Positions 18,778 to 27,923 of a stretch of DNA of 64,000 nt are shown one piece after another (position 1 is the first letter of the stretch; each line of letters starts with the position of its first letter). The notes below the pieces were generated by a model that was not told the DNA's origin, made no database searches, and saw only the letters and a list, made by a program, of their open reading frames with translations. The stretch lies in assembly GCF_014656135.1 (NCBI RefSeq), contig NZ_BNBV01000008.1:155339-219338 (forward strand), given 5' to 3'. Position numbers and translations under genes: made by a program. Source of the stretch: Streptomyces thermodiastaticus (GTDB lineage: Bacteria > Actinomycetota > Actinomycetes > Streptomycetales > Streptomycetaceae).

Positions 18778-21700
18778 CTACGGCAGGCCCGGCGGCGTCT
18801 TCGCCGGGGTGGCGTCAAGGGCCTCCAGGGCGATGCGGATCGCCTCGTCCAGCTGGACGTCGCGGTCCGCGGCGTGGTCCTGGGGACGCTGGACCACCTC
18901 CACGTCCGGGTCGACGCCGTGGTTCTCGACCCCCCAGCCCTGGCCTTCGAGCCAGAAGGCGTACTTGGGCTGGGTGATCAGGGTGCCGTCGACCAGCCGG
19001 TAGCGGCTGTCGATGCCGATGACGCCGCCCCAGGTGCGGGTGCCGACGACCGGTCCGATGCCGAGGGCCTTGATCGCCGCGTTGACGATGTCGCCGTCGG
19101 AGCCGGAGAACTCGTTGGCGACGGCGACGACCGGCCCGCGCGGGGCGTCCAGCGGGTAGCTCTCCGGGCGCATGCCGCGCGGCATGTCCCAGCCGACGAT
19201 CCGCCGGGCCAGCTTCTCCACCACCAGCTGGGAGGTGTGGCCGCCGCGGTTCTCCCGCACGTCCACGACGAGGCCCTCGCGGGCCACCTCCACCCGGAGG
19301 TCGCGGTGAATCTGCGCCCAGCCGGGCGCCTGCATGTCCGGCACGTGCAGATAGCCGAGCCGGCCCCCGGACCGCGCGTGGACGTAGGCGCGGCGGTCGG
19401 CGACCCAGGCGTGGTAGCGCAGCGGTTCCTCGTCGTCCAGGGGCACCACGACCGTGTGCCGGTGCTCCCCGCCGCCGGCCGGGGCGATCGTCAGCTCCAC
19501 CGGTCTGCCCGCGGTGCCGACCAGCAGCGGGGCCGGGCCGGTCACCGGGTCCACGGGCCGGCCGCCGACCGCGACGATCGCGTCGCCGGGGCGGACGGCG
19601 ACCCCGGGTGCGGCCAGCGGGCTGCGGGCCCGCGGGTCGGAGGTCTCCGAGGGCAGGATCCGGTCGATGCGCCAGCTGCCGTCCTCGTGCCGGGAGACGT
19701 CCGCGCCGAGCAGGCCTTGCCGGGGGCCGTCGCCCCAGGCGCCGTACGGTATGACGTAGGCGTGCGAGGTGCCCAGTTCGCCGTGCACCTCCCACAGCAG
19801 GTCGACCAGGTCGTCGTGGGTGGCCAGGCGGTCCAGGACGGGCCGGTAGCGGTCGAGGACGCCGTCCCAGTCGACGCCGCCCATGTCGGCCCGCCAGAAG
19901 TTGTCCCGCATGATGCGGCCGGTCTCCTCGTACATCTGCCGCCATTCGGCGGCCGGGTCGACCGTCTGCCGGATCCGGCCGAGGTCGACGGTGATGTGCG
20001 AGTCGCCGTCGTCCTCGGCGGACGCACGCCGGTCGCTGGGGACGACCTTCAGCTTGCCGTCGCTCCACAGCAGGATGCGCTTGCCGTCGCCGGAGACCTC
20101 GAAGTGGTCGGCGTCGGCGGCCAGGTGCTCGATGCGCTGCTGGGCGAGGTCGTAGCGCTCCAGGTGGCTCTCCGGGTCCGGGTCGTCGGGTGTGGCCCGG
20201 GAGTCGCCGAGCACGCCGGTGACCGGGTGGCGCAGCCACAGCACGCCGTCGCGGGCGGCGCGCAGGTTGGAGTAGCGGCCGGCCTCGACCGGGAACGGCA
20301 CGATGCGGTCGGCCAGCCCGTCGAGGTCGATCCGGGTCGCCGGGGTGCCCTCGCTGTCCGGGGTCTCCTCCTTCTCGGACACCTCGAAGGGGCGGCCGTG
20401 GCGCTGCGGGCCGAACGGGGACGGCGTGGTCGCCGCCAGGGTGATCAGATACGGCCGGGAGCTCTCCACGAACGCCAGGTCGAAGACGTGCTCGTCGTAG
20501 ACCGGGTCGAAGGAGCGGTGGGAGAGGAAGGCGAGGTGCTTGCCGTCCAGGGTGAAGGCGGGCGCGTAGTCGTGGAAGCGCAGCGGGGTCGCCTCGGTGA
20601 CCGTCAGGTCGGTGGTGCTCGCCAGCCGCAGCTGGCTCAGCGGGCGCGGGCCGGGGTGGGACCAGGCCAGCCAGGCGGAGTCCGGGGAGAAGGCGAGCCC
20701 GGAGACGTCGCCGTGCTCGCTGCGGTCGACCTCGCGGACCTCGCCGGTGGCGCGTTCGACGAGCAGCAGCCGCCCGTCGTGCGAGGCGACGGCGGCACGG
20801 CTGCCGTCGGGCGCCATGGCCAGCTCCAGGACCCGGCCGAGCCGGCCGGCGGCGATCCGGCGCGGGGTGGCCGACGGTGCCAGGCCGGTGGCGGGCGCGA
20901 ACTCCAGCGCGTCCTCGCCCTCGGCGTCCGTCACCCACACCACCCATTCCTCGCCCTCCAGGCGGAAGGTGCGCGGCAGCCGGGCCCGCACGCCCGGCTC
21001 GGCGGCCAGTGCGCGGGCCGGGCCGGAGCGGTGGGTGACCCAGTGGACGGCGCCGCGCACGGCGACCGCGCTGCCGCGCGCGGTGTGGTCGGGCGCGGCG
21101 GAGCCGAACCAGCGGGCGGCGTCCAGCGGGAAGGGCTGCAGGTCGACCCGGGGGCCGCCGAGCCGGATGTCCAGGCGGCGCGGCTCGGCGCCCTCCAGGT
21201 CGTCCAGGATCCACAGCTCGCCGGCGCTGGAGTAGACGACGCGGGTGCCGTCGGTGGCGGCGTGCCGGGCGTAGAAGCCGTCCAGGGGGGTGTGCCGGCG
21301 CAGGTCGGAGCCGTCGGCGAGGGAGGAGTACAGCGCGCCGGTGCCCTCGTGGTCGGAGAGGAACGCGATCCTGTCCCCCACCCATATCGGGTACTCGATG
21401 TTGCCGTCGAGGTCCGCGTGCAGCCGTACGAACTCGCCGTCGTCCCCGGCGTCGATCCACAGCTTGCCCGCCGTGCCGCCCCGGTACCGCTTCCACCAGG
21501 CCGCCTCGCGGCCCATCGTCGCGGAGAGCAGCACGGTGTGCGGCCCGTGGGCGACGTCACCGACCGGGCCGTAGGGCAGCGTGTCGGCCGGCCCGCCGTC
21601 CAGCGGGACGGCCCGCGCCCAGCTGCGGCGCAGGCTGGCCTGGCCCTGCGTGGACAGGGCGAGGACGCGGCCGTCGGGCGTCCAGCCGCGCACCTGGGTG

Positions 21701-22020
21701 CGCCAGCTGCCCCAGTAGGTCAGGCGCCGGGAGGGACCGCCGGCGACCGGCGCGACGTGCACCTCGGGTGCGCCGTCGCGGGTGGAGGTCCAGGCGACCA
21801 TGGTGCCGTCGGGTGAGATGCGCGGGTGGTTCACCGGCACGTTGTCGGCGCTGACCCGCCAGGCCCGACCGCCGTCCAGGGGTGCGAGCCACACGTCGTC
21901 CTCGGCGGTGAAGGCGACCAACTCGCCGTGCAGATGCGGGAATCGGAGATACCCGGAAGAACCGGCCGGCGCGGAGGGCCCGGCCGGCGCGGTCGATACG
22001 GAGGTTGCGGACTGAGTCAC
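18778..22020 (-). CDS. Tricorn-type S41 family peptidase
   Basis: A 1080-aa protease matching tricorn: an N-terminal six-bladed beta-propeller (residues about 30-330, WAPLDGGRAWRVS-type blades), a second propeller (about 330-660), a helical bundle, a PDZ domain (PGDAIVAVGGRPVDPVTG, about 810-860) and the S41 core. Catalytic candidates are His in GELGTSHAYVIP and a Ser in EFSGSDGD (972-974). It has no signal peptide, so it acts in the cytoplasm downstream of the proteasome, cutting oligopeptides. Streptomyces has both proteasomes and tricorn homologues. The upstream gene is an unrelated lipoprotein, and a terminator follows. Confidence 0.92.
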   Translation of the reverse strand: MTQSATSVSTAPAGPSAPAGSSGYLRFPHLHGELVAFTAEDDVWLAPLDGGRAWRVSADNVPVNHPRISPDGTMVAWTSTRDGAPEVHVAPVAGGPSRRLTYWGSWRTQVRGWTPDGRVLALSTQGQASLRRSWARAVPLDGGPADTLPYGPVGDVAHGPHTVLLSATMGREAAWWKRYRGGTAGKLWIDAGDDGEFVRLHADLDGNIEYPIWVGDRIAFLSDHEGTGALYSSLADGSDLRRHTPLDGFYARHAATDGTRVVYSSAGELWILDDLEGAEPRRLDIRLGGPRVDLQPFPLDAARWFGSAAPDHTARGSAVAVRGAVHWVTHRSGPARALAAEPGVRARLPRTFRLEGEEWVVWVTDAEGEDALEFAPATGLAPSATPRRIAAGRLGRVLELAMAPDGSRAAVASHDGRLLLVERATGEVREVDRSEHGDVSGLAFSPDSAWLAWSHPGPRPLSQLRLASTTDLTVTEATPLRFHDYAPAFTLDGKHLAFLSHRSFDPVYDEHVFDLAFVESSRPYLITLAATTPSPFGPQRHGRPFEVSEKEETPDSEGTPATRIDLDGLADRIVPFPVEAGRYSNLRAARDGVLWLRHPVTGVLGDSRATPDDPDPESHLERYDLAQQRIEHLAADADHFEVSGDGKRILLWSDGKLKVVPSDRRASAEDDGDSHITVDLGRIRQTVDPAAEWRQMYEETGRIMRDNFWRADMGGVDWDGVLDRYRPVLDRLATHDDLVDLLWEVHGELGTSHAYVIPYGAWGDGPRQGLLGADVSRHEDGSWRIDRILPSETSDPRARSPLAAPGVAVRPGDAIVAVGGRPVDPVTGPAPLLVGTAGRPVELTIAPAGGGEHRHTVVVPLDDEEPLRYHAWVADRRAYVHARSGGRLGYLHVPDMQAPGWAQIHRDLRVEVAREGLVVDVRENRGGHTSQLVVEKLARRIVGWDMPRGMRPESYPLDAPRGPVVAVANEFSGSDGDIVNAAIKALGIGPVVGTRTWGGVIGIDSRYRLVDGTLITQPKYAFWLEGQGWGVENHGVDPDVEVVQRPQDHAADRDVQLDEAIRIALEALDATPAKTPPGLP

Positions 22021-22145
22021 CTGATCACCCTATGCAGCGGCGGCCGTCACGGACAGGGGGCCGGACCACTTGCCCGGCCGGCCTCGCGGCCGCTCGCTCG
22101 CCCCGGCCGTCCGCGGGCCTGACGTTCCCTCAGGAAGCGCCGGGC

Positions 22146-22697
22146 TCATGTGCTGTCGGCGGTCCGGCAGACGGGGTCGCCCGGGCACCGGACGGTGCGG
22201 GTGACGGTGACCGCCGGCACGGGCAGCCGGCCGGTGCCGTCGCCGGGCGGCCGGTACGCGGGCGCGGCGCCGGTGTCGCAGTCCCCGAGCCCGTCGGCGT
22301 GGAACAGCACCGCGCCGCCCACCGTCGCGGTCAGGTCGCCGCGCACACAGGCGCCGCCGACCGCCCGGGTGACCTCCCCGGTGACCGTGATCTCCCGGCC
22401 GTCGCGGGTGCGGCCCCGGCAGTCGACGGAGGCGATCGTGGCGTGCGAGGACGGCGCGGCGGCCTCGCCCGTGCCGGTGGCGCCGTCGTGGGCGGTGCAG
22501 GCCAGCCAGCGCACGGGCGTGTGCTGCCGGTTCAGTTCGGCGGTCGCGGTCTCGTCGGTGGTGTACGCCACCGCCGCGGAGTTCAGGCCTGCGGGATCGC
22601 AGGCGGCGACCCCGCAGGCGGCGACCGCGGCGAGCCCCGCCACCGCCGCCGCCCGCCGGCCGCGCACGGTGCGGACGCTCCGTCCCCTCTCCCCCAT
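22146..22697 (-). CDS. Putative lipoprotein of unknown function
   Basis: A 183-aa protein with Arg-rich N-terminus, hydrophobic AAAVAGLAAVAACGVAAC and two possible lipobox cysteines (Cys28 and Cys33, both VAAC). The mature part contains about six Cys (TACTAHDG-type ACTAHDG, SVDCRGR, ACVRGD, LGDCDTG, VRCPGDPVC), which could form disulfides in an exported domain. It has no recognised family. It lies between the RsmE terminator and the tricorn gene on the minus strand. Membrane anchoring is predicted from the lipobox only. Confidence 0.65.
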   Translation of the reverse strand: MGERGRSVRTVRGRRAAAVAGLAAVAACGVAACDPAGLNSAAVAYTTDETATAELNRQHTPVRWLACTAHDGATGTGEAAAPSSHATIASVDCRGRTRDGREITVTGEVTRAVGGACVRGDLTATVGGAVLFHADGLGDCDTGAAPAYRPPGDGTGRLPVPAVTVTRTVRCPGDPVCRTADST

Positions 22698-22783
22698 GGA
22701 CCACAGCCTGCCACCGTGTGGTCACGGACGGTAGGGCGCGTGTCGCGGGCCGCGAGCCGCGCACACCGGCGTGCGAGCGGCTG

Positions 22784-22812
22784 CCCGCCCGCCCGTGCGC
22801 CGGGCGGGCGGG
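22784..22812 (-). terminator. Terminator after rsmE
   Basis: CCCGCCCGCCCG at 22784-22795 pairs with CGGGCGGGCGGG at 22801-22812, a 12-bp stem with a 5-nt loop, about 90 nt past the rsmE stop. It closes the hrcA-dnaJ2-rsmE region. Confidence 0.8.
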
Positions 22813-22904
22813 TGCCGGGGCACCCGGGTGCTTGCCCCGTGTGCCCCGGGTGCCGGCAGGCGGCACGGGGTGCGCGGGCGCACGCGCGCGCCGGAGCCGG
22901 TGAC

Positions 22905-23645
22905 TCAGCCCCAGCGGCCGGTGCGGCCCAGCAGCAGGGCGGCGGCCGCGACGCCCGCGGTCGAGGTGCGCAGCACGGTGGGCCCGAGGACGTACGGCTT
23001 CGCGCCCGCCTCGGCGAACAGTTCCAGCTCCTCGGGGGAGACGCCGCCCTCGGGGCCGACGACCAGCACGATCTCGCCCTCGGCGGGCAGGTCGGCGGTG
23101 GCCAGCGGCTGCTCGCCGGTCTCGTGCAGCACGGCGGCGAAGTCCGCCTCGGCCAGCAGGGCCGCCACCTGCTGGGTCGTCGCCGCGTCCGCGACCTCGG
23201 GGAACCGCACCCGGCGGGACTGCTTGCCGGCCTCGCGGGCCGTCGCCCGCCACTTGCCGAGCGCCTTCAGACCGCGCTCGCCCTTCCACTGGGTGATGCA
23301 GCGGGAGGCGGACCACGGCACGATCGCGTCCACGCCGACCTCGGTCATGGTCTCCACGGCCAGCTCTTGGCGGTCGCCCTTGGGCAGGGCCTGCACGACC
23401 GTGATCCGCGGGGCGGGGGCGGGCTCCTCGTGCACGCCGTCCAGACCGCCGACGATCAGCCGGTCCTTGCCCTCGGTGGCCTCGACGACGCCCGCCGCCC
23501 AGCGGCCGCGCCCGTCCGTGAGCACCACGTCCTCACCGGGCCGCAGCCGCTTCACGGACACCGCGTGCCGTCCCTCGGGGCCGTCCAGGACGAACTCCGA
23601 GGCGCCGGCGGTCAGTTCGTCGACCACGAACACCGGTGCCGTCAT
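22905..23645 (-). CDS. rsmE: 16S rRNA (uracil-1498-N3)-methyltransferase RsmE
   Basis: A 246-aa SPOUT methyltransferase: N-terminal PUA-like part (HAVSVKRLRPGEDVVLTDGRG) and the knotted SAM-binding C-terminus VVGPEGGVSPEELELF followed by LGPTVLRTSTAGVAAAALL. ATG 23645 overlaps the TGA of the upstream monooxygenase gene (ATGA), so the two are translationally coupled. The gene sits downstream of dnaJ2/hrcA as in many Gram-positive bacteria. Function is confident. Confidence 0.95.
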   Translation of the reverse strand: MTAPVFVVDELTAGASEFVLDGPEGRHAVSVKRLRPGEDVVLTDGRGRWAAGVVEATEGKDRLIVGGLDGVHEEPAPAPRITVVQALPKGDRQELAVETMTEVGVDAIVPWSASRCITQWKGERGLKALGKWRATAREAGKQSRRVRFPEVADAATTQQVAALLAEADFAAVLHETGEQPLATADLPAEGEIVLVVGPEGGVSPEELELFAEAGAKPYVLGPTVLRTSTAGVAAAALLLGRTGRWG

Positions 23646-24733
23646 CGCGCGCCACCTCCCGCACGGCGCCGCCCCGGCAGGGCGGCCTCGGCCTGAGCCA
23701 GCTCGGCGGCCAGCACCTGAACCAGCTCCCCGGCGGGCAGGGCGCGGGCCATGCGGTGCCCCTGGCCCGCCCACAGTGCCATGCCCTGGGTGTCCCCCAC
23801 CGCGGCGGCGGCCCTGCGCAGCGGCGCGGTGAGGTGGTGGACGTCCGGGTAGGCGGCGGGCGCGAAGCGTCCGTGCTCGCGGATGAAGCGGTTGACCAGG
23901 CCGCGGGCGGGCCGGCCGGTGAAGGCGCGGGTGAGTTCGGTGTGCGGGTGGAGCGGGTCGGTCAGGGCCCGTTTGTGCAGGTCGTGGGCGCCGGACTCGG
24001 GGGTGGCGAGGAACGCGGTGCCCAGCTGGGCGGCGCTCGCCCCGGCCGCGAGGACGGCGGCGATCTGGCTGCCGCGCATGATGCCGCCGGCCGCGACGAC
24101 CGGCAGCCGCACCGCCTCGCGCAGCTGCGCGACGAGGGAGAGCACCCCCAGGCCGGTCCCGTCGTTCTCCGGCAGGTCGCGGTGGGTGCCCTGGTGGCCG
24201 CCGGCCTCCACGCCCTGGGCGACGACCGCGTCCGCGCCGGCCTGCTGCACGGCCCGCGCCTCCTCCACGGTGGTCGCGGTGACCAGGACGTAGCTGCCCG
24301 CGCGGTGCAGGGCGTCGACGACCTCGCGGCCGGGGACGCCGAAGTGGAAGGAGACCACCGGGACGGGGTCGTCCAGGAGCACGGCGAGCTTGGCGTCGAA
24401 GCCGTCGTCCCGGCCGCCGCACTGCGGTTCGCCCAGCTCGGTCTCGTACCAGGCGGCCTCGCCGGCCAGCTGCTGCGCGTACAGCTCGACCGCACCGGAC
24501 TCCGCCAGCTGCGGCTGCGGCATGAACACGTTCACCCCGAAGGGGCGTCGGGTCAGCCCCCGCAGCTGCTTGATCTCCTGGTACATGCCGTCGGCGGTCT
24601 TGTGTCCGGCGGCGAGGAATCCCAGCCCGCCGGCTTCGCACACGGCCGCGGCGAGCTGCGGCCCGGAGGGGCCGCCCGCCATGGGAGCCTGCACGATCGG
24701 GTGCGGGAAGAGATCGGTCAGCGCGGAGGACAT
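23642..24733 (-). CDS. Nitronate monooxygenase-type flavoprotein
   Basis: A 363-aa FMN-binding TIM barrel of the nitronate monooxygenase/2-nitropropane dioxygenase family. Family features are PIVQAPMAGGPSGPQLAAAV at the N-terminus, AGGLGFLAAGHKTAD, a Gly/His-rich GVEAGGHQGTH and VVAAGGIMRG near the phosphate site. The family oxidises toxic propionate-3-nitronate, but many members have unknown substrates. It overlaps rsmE by 4 nt and lies between rsmE and dnaJ2, which are often closer together in other actinobacteria; it thus looks like an insertion into the heat-shock/rRNA-modification block. Confidence 0.88.
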   Translation of the reverse strand: MSSALTDLFPHPIVQAPMAGGPSGPQLAAAVCEAGGLGFLAAGHKTADGMYQEIKQLRGLTRRPFGVNVFMPQPQLAESGAVELYAQQLAGEAAWYETELGEPQCGGRDDGFDAKLAVLLDDPVPVVSFHFGVPGREVVDALHRAGSYVLVTATTVEEARAVQQAGADAVVAQGVEAGGHQGTHRDLPENDGTGLGVLSLVAQLREAVRLPVVAAGGIMRGSQIAAVLAAGASAAQLGTAFLATPESGAHDLHKRALTDPLHPHTELTRAFTGRPARGLVNRFIREHGRFAPAAYPDVHHLTAPLRRAAAAVGDTQGMALWAGQGHRMARALPAGELVQVLAAELAQAEAALPGRRRAGGGAR

Positions 24734-24792
24734 GACGGCATGGTGTCACGTCCGCCCGACGGCTCCCAATCGGCCGGTGCCCCGGCGCACGG

Positions 24793-24833
24793 CGACGGGC
24801 GGCCACGGCAGGTGCGTGCGTGACCGCCCGTCG
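24793..24833 (-). terminator. Terminator after dnaJ2
   Basis: CGACGGGCGG at 24793-24802 pairs with CCGCCCGTCG at 24824-24833 (10 bp, 21-nt loop), 25 nt after the dnaJ2 stop. It suggests that nmo-rsmE have a separate promoter. Confidence 0.7.
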
Positions 24834-24858
24834 GGCAAGGCTCTGCGGGTGTGCGGCC

Positions 24859-25995
24859 TCAGCGGCCGTTGAACGCGTCCTTCAGGCGCGAGAACAGGCC
24901 CTGCTGGCCGGGCTGGAACTGCCCCTGCGGGCGCTCCTCGCCGCGCAGCTTGGCCAGCTCGCGCAGCAGACGCTCCTGCTCGGGGTCCAGCTTGGTCGGG
25001 GTCTGCACCTCGACGTGGACGACGAGGTCGCCGCGTCCGCCGCCGCGCAGGTGGGTGACGCCGCGGTTGTGCAGCGGGATCGACTGGCCGGACTGGGTGC
25101 CCGGGCGGATGTCGACCTCCTCCATGCCGTCCAGCGTCTCCAGCGGCACCTTGGTGCCCAGGGCGGCCGCGGTCATCGGGATGGTGACCGTGCAGTGCAG
25201 ATCGTCGCCGCGCCGCTGGAAGACCGGGTGCGGCAGCTCGTGGATCTCCACGTACAGGTCGCCGGCCGGGCCGCCGCCCGGTCCGACCTCGCCCTCGCCC
25301 GCGAGCTGGATGCGGGTGCCGTTGTCCACACCGGCCGGGATCTTCACCGTCAGGGTGCGGCGGGCGCGGATCCGGCCGTCGCCGGCGCACTCCGGGCACG
25401 GGTTCGGCACGATGGTGCCGAAGCCCTGGCACTGCGGGCAGGGGCGGGAGGTCATGACCTGGCCCAGGAAGGACCGCGTGACCTGCGAGACCTCACCGCG
25501 GCCCCGGCACATGTCGCACGTCTGGGCGCTGGTGCCGGGTGCCGCGCCCTCGCCGTTGCAGGTGGTGCAGACGACGGCGGTGTCGACCTGGATGTCCTTG
25601 GTGGTGCCGAAGGCGGCCTCGTCCAGCTCCACCTCCAGCCGGATCATGGCGTCCTGGCCCCGGCGGGTGCGCGAGCGCGGGCCGCGCTGCGACGCCGTGC
25701 CGAAGAAGGCGTCCATGATGTCGGAGAAGTTGCCGAAGGCGCCGGCCCCGAAGCCGCTCGCACCGCCCCCGCCGGACTGCGACAGAGGGTCCCCGCCGAG
25801 GTCGTAGACCTGCTTCTTCTGCGGGTCGGAGAGCACCTCGTAGGCGGCGTTGATCTCCTTGAACCGCTCCTGCGTCTTCGGATCGGGGTTGACGTCGGGG
25901 TGCAGCTCGCGCGCCAGCCGCCGGAAGGCCTTCTTGATCTCTTCCTGCGACGCGTCGCGGCGCACGCCGAGAACGGCGTAGTAGTCCGTGGCCAC
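24859..25995 (-). CDS. dnaJ2: Molecular chaperone DnaJ (DnaJ2)
   Basis: A 378-aa type I J-protein: J-domain with HPD at residues 32-34, a Gly/Ala-rich linker ([18 protein letters not shown]), four zinc-binding CxxCxGxG repeats ([32 protein letters not shown], about 140-215) and the C-terminal substrate-binding domains. It stimulates DnaK and presents unfolded proteins. It follows hrcA with no gap, so it lies in the HrcA-controlled heat-shock operon; a second DnaJ with the dnaK operon is expected elsewhere and not in this window. Confidence 0.96.
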   Translation of the reverse strand: MATDYYAVLGVRRDASQEEIKKAFRRLARELHPDVNPDPKTQERFKEINAAYEVLSDPQKKQVYDLGGDPLSQSGGGGASGFGAGAFGNFSDIMDAFFGTASQRGPRSRTRRGQDAMIRLEVELDEAAFGTTKDIQVDTAVVCTTCNGEGAAPGTSAQTCDMCRGRGEVSQVTRSFLGQVMTSRPCPQCQGFGTIVPNPCPECAGDGRIRARRTLTVKIPAGVDNGTRIQLAGEGEVGPGGGPAGDLYVEIHELPHPVFQRRGDDLHCTVTIPMTAAALGTKVPLETLDGMEEVDIRPGTQSGQSIPLHNRGVTHLRGGGRGDLVVHVEVQTPTKLDPEQERLLRELAKLRGEERPQGQFQPGQQGLFSRLKDAFNGR

Positions 25996-27012
25996 TTACG
26001 ACTCCGCCAGGATCTGTCCGACGTACCGTGCCACTGCGCGTACCGCTCCCATCGTTCCCGGGTAGTCCATGCGGGTCGGTCCGACCACGCCGAGCTTGGC
26101 GACTGCCTCGCCGCCCGAACCGTAGCCCACCGACACGATGGACGTGGAGTTGAGTCCTTCGTGGGCGTTCTCGTGACCGATGCGCACGGTCATGCCCGGA
26201 TCCTGTGTCTCACCGAGCAGCTTCAGCAGGACGACCTGCTCCTCCAGTGCCTCCAGAACCGGCCGGATGGTGAGGGGGAAGTCGTGGGCGAAGCGGGTGA
26301 GATTGGCGGTGCCGCCGATCATCAACCGCTCCTCGTTCTCCTCGACGAGCGTCTCCAGGAGCGTGGACAGCACCGCCGAGACCGTGCCCCGGTCCTCGAC
26401 GTCGAAGCTGTCCGGCAGGTCCTCCACCAGCTGCGGCACGTCCCGGAAACGACGGCCGGCGACCCGGCTGTTCAGCCGTGCCCGCAGGTCCGCGAGCGAG
26501 GTCTCCCCGAACGGGGCGGGGCAGTCGATCACCCGCTGCTCGACCCGGCCGGTGTCCGTGATCAGCACCAGCATCACCCGCGCGGGCGCGAGGGACAGCA
26601 GCTCCACGTGCCGCACGGTCGAACGGGTCAGCGACGGGTACTGGACGACGGCGACCTGCCGGGTCAGCTGCGCCAGCAGCCGCACCGTGCGGGCCACCAC
26701 GTCGTCGAGGTCGACGGCGCCGTCGAGGAAGTTCTGGATGGCGCGCCGCTCGGGCGCCGACATGGGCTTGACCCCCGCCAGCTTGTCGACGAACAGACGG
26801 TAGCCCTTGTCGGTGGGGATACGGCCCGCGCTGGTGTGCGGCTGAGCGATGTAGCCCTCCTCCTCCAGGGCCGCCATGTCGTTGCGGACCGTGGCCGGGG
26901 AGACGCCGAGGTTGTGCCGCTCGGTGAGCGCCTTGGAGCCGACCGGCTCCTCCGTGCCGACGTAGTCCTGGACGATGGCGCGGAGTACCTGAAGCCGCCG
27001 CTCGCTGAGCAT
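25996..27012 (-). CDS. hrcA: Heat-inducible transcriptional repressor HrcA
   Basis: A 338-aa repressor: N-terminal winged helix ([19 protein letters not shown] and [22 protein letters not shown]), GAF-like and C-terminal dimerisation regions ([18 protein letters not shown]). HrcA binds CIRCE elements and represses chaperone genes. ATG 27012 has GGAGGTG 6-7 nt upstream; extension further upstream would cover the operator. A CIRCE-like inverted repeat at 27054-27080 indicates autoregulation of hrcA-dnaJ2. Confidence 0.96.
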   Translation of the reverse strand: MLSERRLQVLRAIVQDYVGTEEPVGSKALTERHNLGVSPATVRNDMAALEEEGYIAQPHTSAGRIPTDKGYRLFVDKLAGVKPMSAPERRAIQNFLDGAVDLDDVVARTVRLLAQLTRQVAVVQYPSLTRSTVRHVELLSLAPARVMLVLITDTGRVEQRVIDCPAPFGETSLADLRARLNSRVAGRRFRDVPQLVEDLPDSFDVEDRGTVSAVLSTLLETLVEENEERLMIGGTANLTRFAHDFPLTIRPVLEALEEQVVLLKLLGETQDPGMTVRIGHENAHEGLNSTSIVSVGYGSGGEAVAKLGVVGPTRMDYPGTMGAVRAVARYVGQILAES

Positions 27013-27053
27013 CGCGCACACCTCCAGTGTCGTTCCTCGGCTCTCCGCCCGTC

Positions 27054-27080
27054 CTGGCACTCGGCGCATACGAGTGCCAG
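27054..27080. promoter_or_regulatory. CIRCE-like operator upstream of hrcA-dnaJ2
   Basis: CTGGCACTC-N9-GAGTGCCAG is a perfect 9-bp inverted repeat with a 9-nt spacer, 42 nt before the hrcA ATG. The consensus CIRCE is TTAGCACTC-N9-GAGTGCTAA, so the inner GCACTC/GAGTGC arms match and the outer TTA/TAA are replaced by CTG/CAG in a compensated way. HrcA binding is inferred. Confidence 0.85.
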
Positions 27081-27154
27081 CATTCCCCGGCCCAGTGTAC
27101 GGCTGCCGGGTGCACCGGCGGCAAGGCTGGTCGCACGAAGGCTAGCCTCTCGGC

Positions 27155-27892
27155 GTGACGGTGACGTGGGAAGAGGCGGGCTGGGAGCGGCTGGCGCCGG
27201 GGGTGGGCCGGGTCCGGCTGCCGGTGTGGGACTGCACGGCGGGGCTGGTCGTGGGGCCGGATGCGGCCCTGCTGGTGGACGCCGGGTCGAGCCTGGCGGA
27301 GGGCGCGCGGGTGTGTGCGGCGGCTCGGGCGCTCGCCGGCGGCGCCGTGAGGTTTCTCGCGCTGACCCATCCGCACTTCGACCATGTCTTCGGGGCGGCG
27401 GCCGTCGAGGGCGCGGAGATCTACGCGGCCCGGGGCGAGGGATGCGGCCGCGGGGTGTACGACGACGAGCGCGGGCGCGCGGAGCTGGTCGAGGACGCGG
27501 TGGGCAACGGGCTGGACCGGGCCGCGGCCGAGGAGGCCGCGGCGGCGCTGGTGGCCCCCGGCCACGAGGTGTCGGGGCAGCTGGTGCTCCCGCTGGGCGG
27601 CCGTGAGGTGGTGCTGGCGGACGTGGGCCCGGGGCACACCGGGCACGACCTGGCGGTGCTCGTGCCGGGGGATCCCGCCGTGGTGTTCTGCGGGGACCTG
27701 GTGGAGGAGTCCGGCGAGCCGCAGGCGGGCCCGGACGCCGTGCCGTCCGGCTGGCCCGCCGCCCTGGACCGGCTGCTCGGCCTGGGCGGCGAGGACGCGT
27801 TGTACGTGCCCGGTCACGGAGCGGTGGTGGACGCGGCCTTCGTCCGGGCCCAGCGGGACGCGCTGGCCGCCCGCTTCGGCGTGTCGCAGTGA
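27155..27892 (+). CDS. MBL fold metallo-hydrolase
   Basis: A 245-aa metallo-beta-lactamase fold protein with LTHPHFDHVFG (HxHxDH) near residue 75, GHTGHDLAVL, FCGDLVEESGEP and a terminal PGHGAVVD His. All metal ligands for a two-metal site appear present. Substrate unknown; relatives include glyoxalase II-like and lactonase-like enzymes. Its GTG start follows a -10-like TAGCCT (27143-27148) by 6 nt, suggesting a leaderless mRNA divergent from hrcA. A DUF3097 gene follows on the same strand after 31 nt. Confidence 0.85.
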   Translation: MTVTWEEAGWERLAPGVGRVRLPVWDCTAGLVVGPDAALLVDAGSSLAEGARVCAAARALAGGAVRFLALTHPHFDHVFGAAAVEGAEIYAARGEGCGRGVYDDERGRAELVEDAVGNGLDRAAAEEAAAALVAPGHEVSGQLVLPLGGREVVLADVGPGHTGHDLAVLVPGDPAVVFCGDLVEESGEPQAGPDAVPSGWPAALDRLLGLGGEDALYVPGHGAVVDAAFVRAQRDALAARFGVSQ

Positions 27893-27923
27893 TCGGCACG
27901 ATGTTTTGCCTATCGTCACTCGA

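Noticed and set aside
18742..21816. A 1024-codon plus-strand frame opposite the tricorn-type gene
   Set aside because: Antisense shadow; the minus-strand protein has clear propeller, PDZ and S41 motifs and an RBS, the shadow has none.
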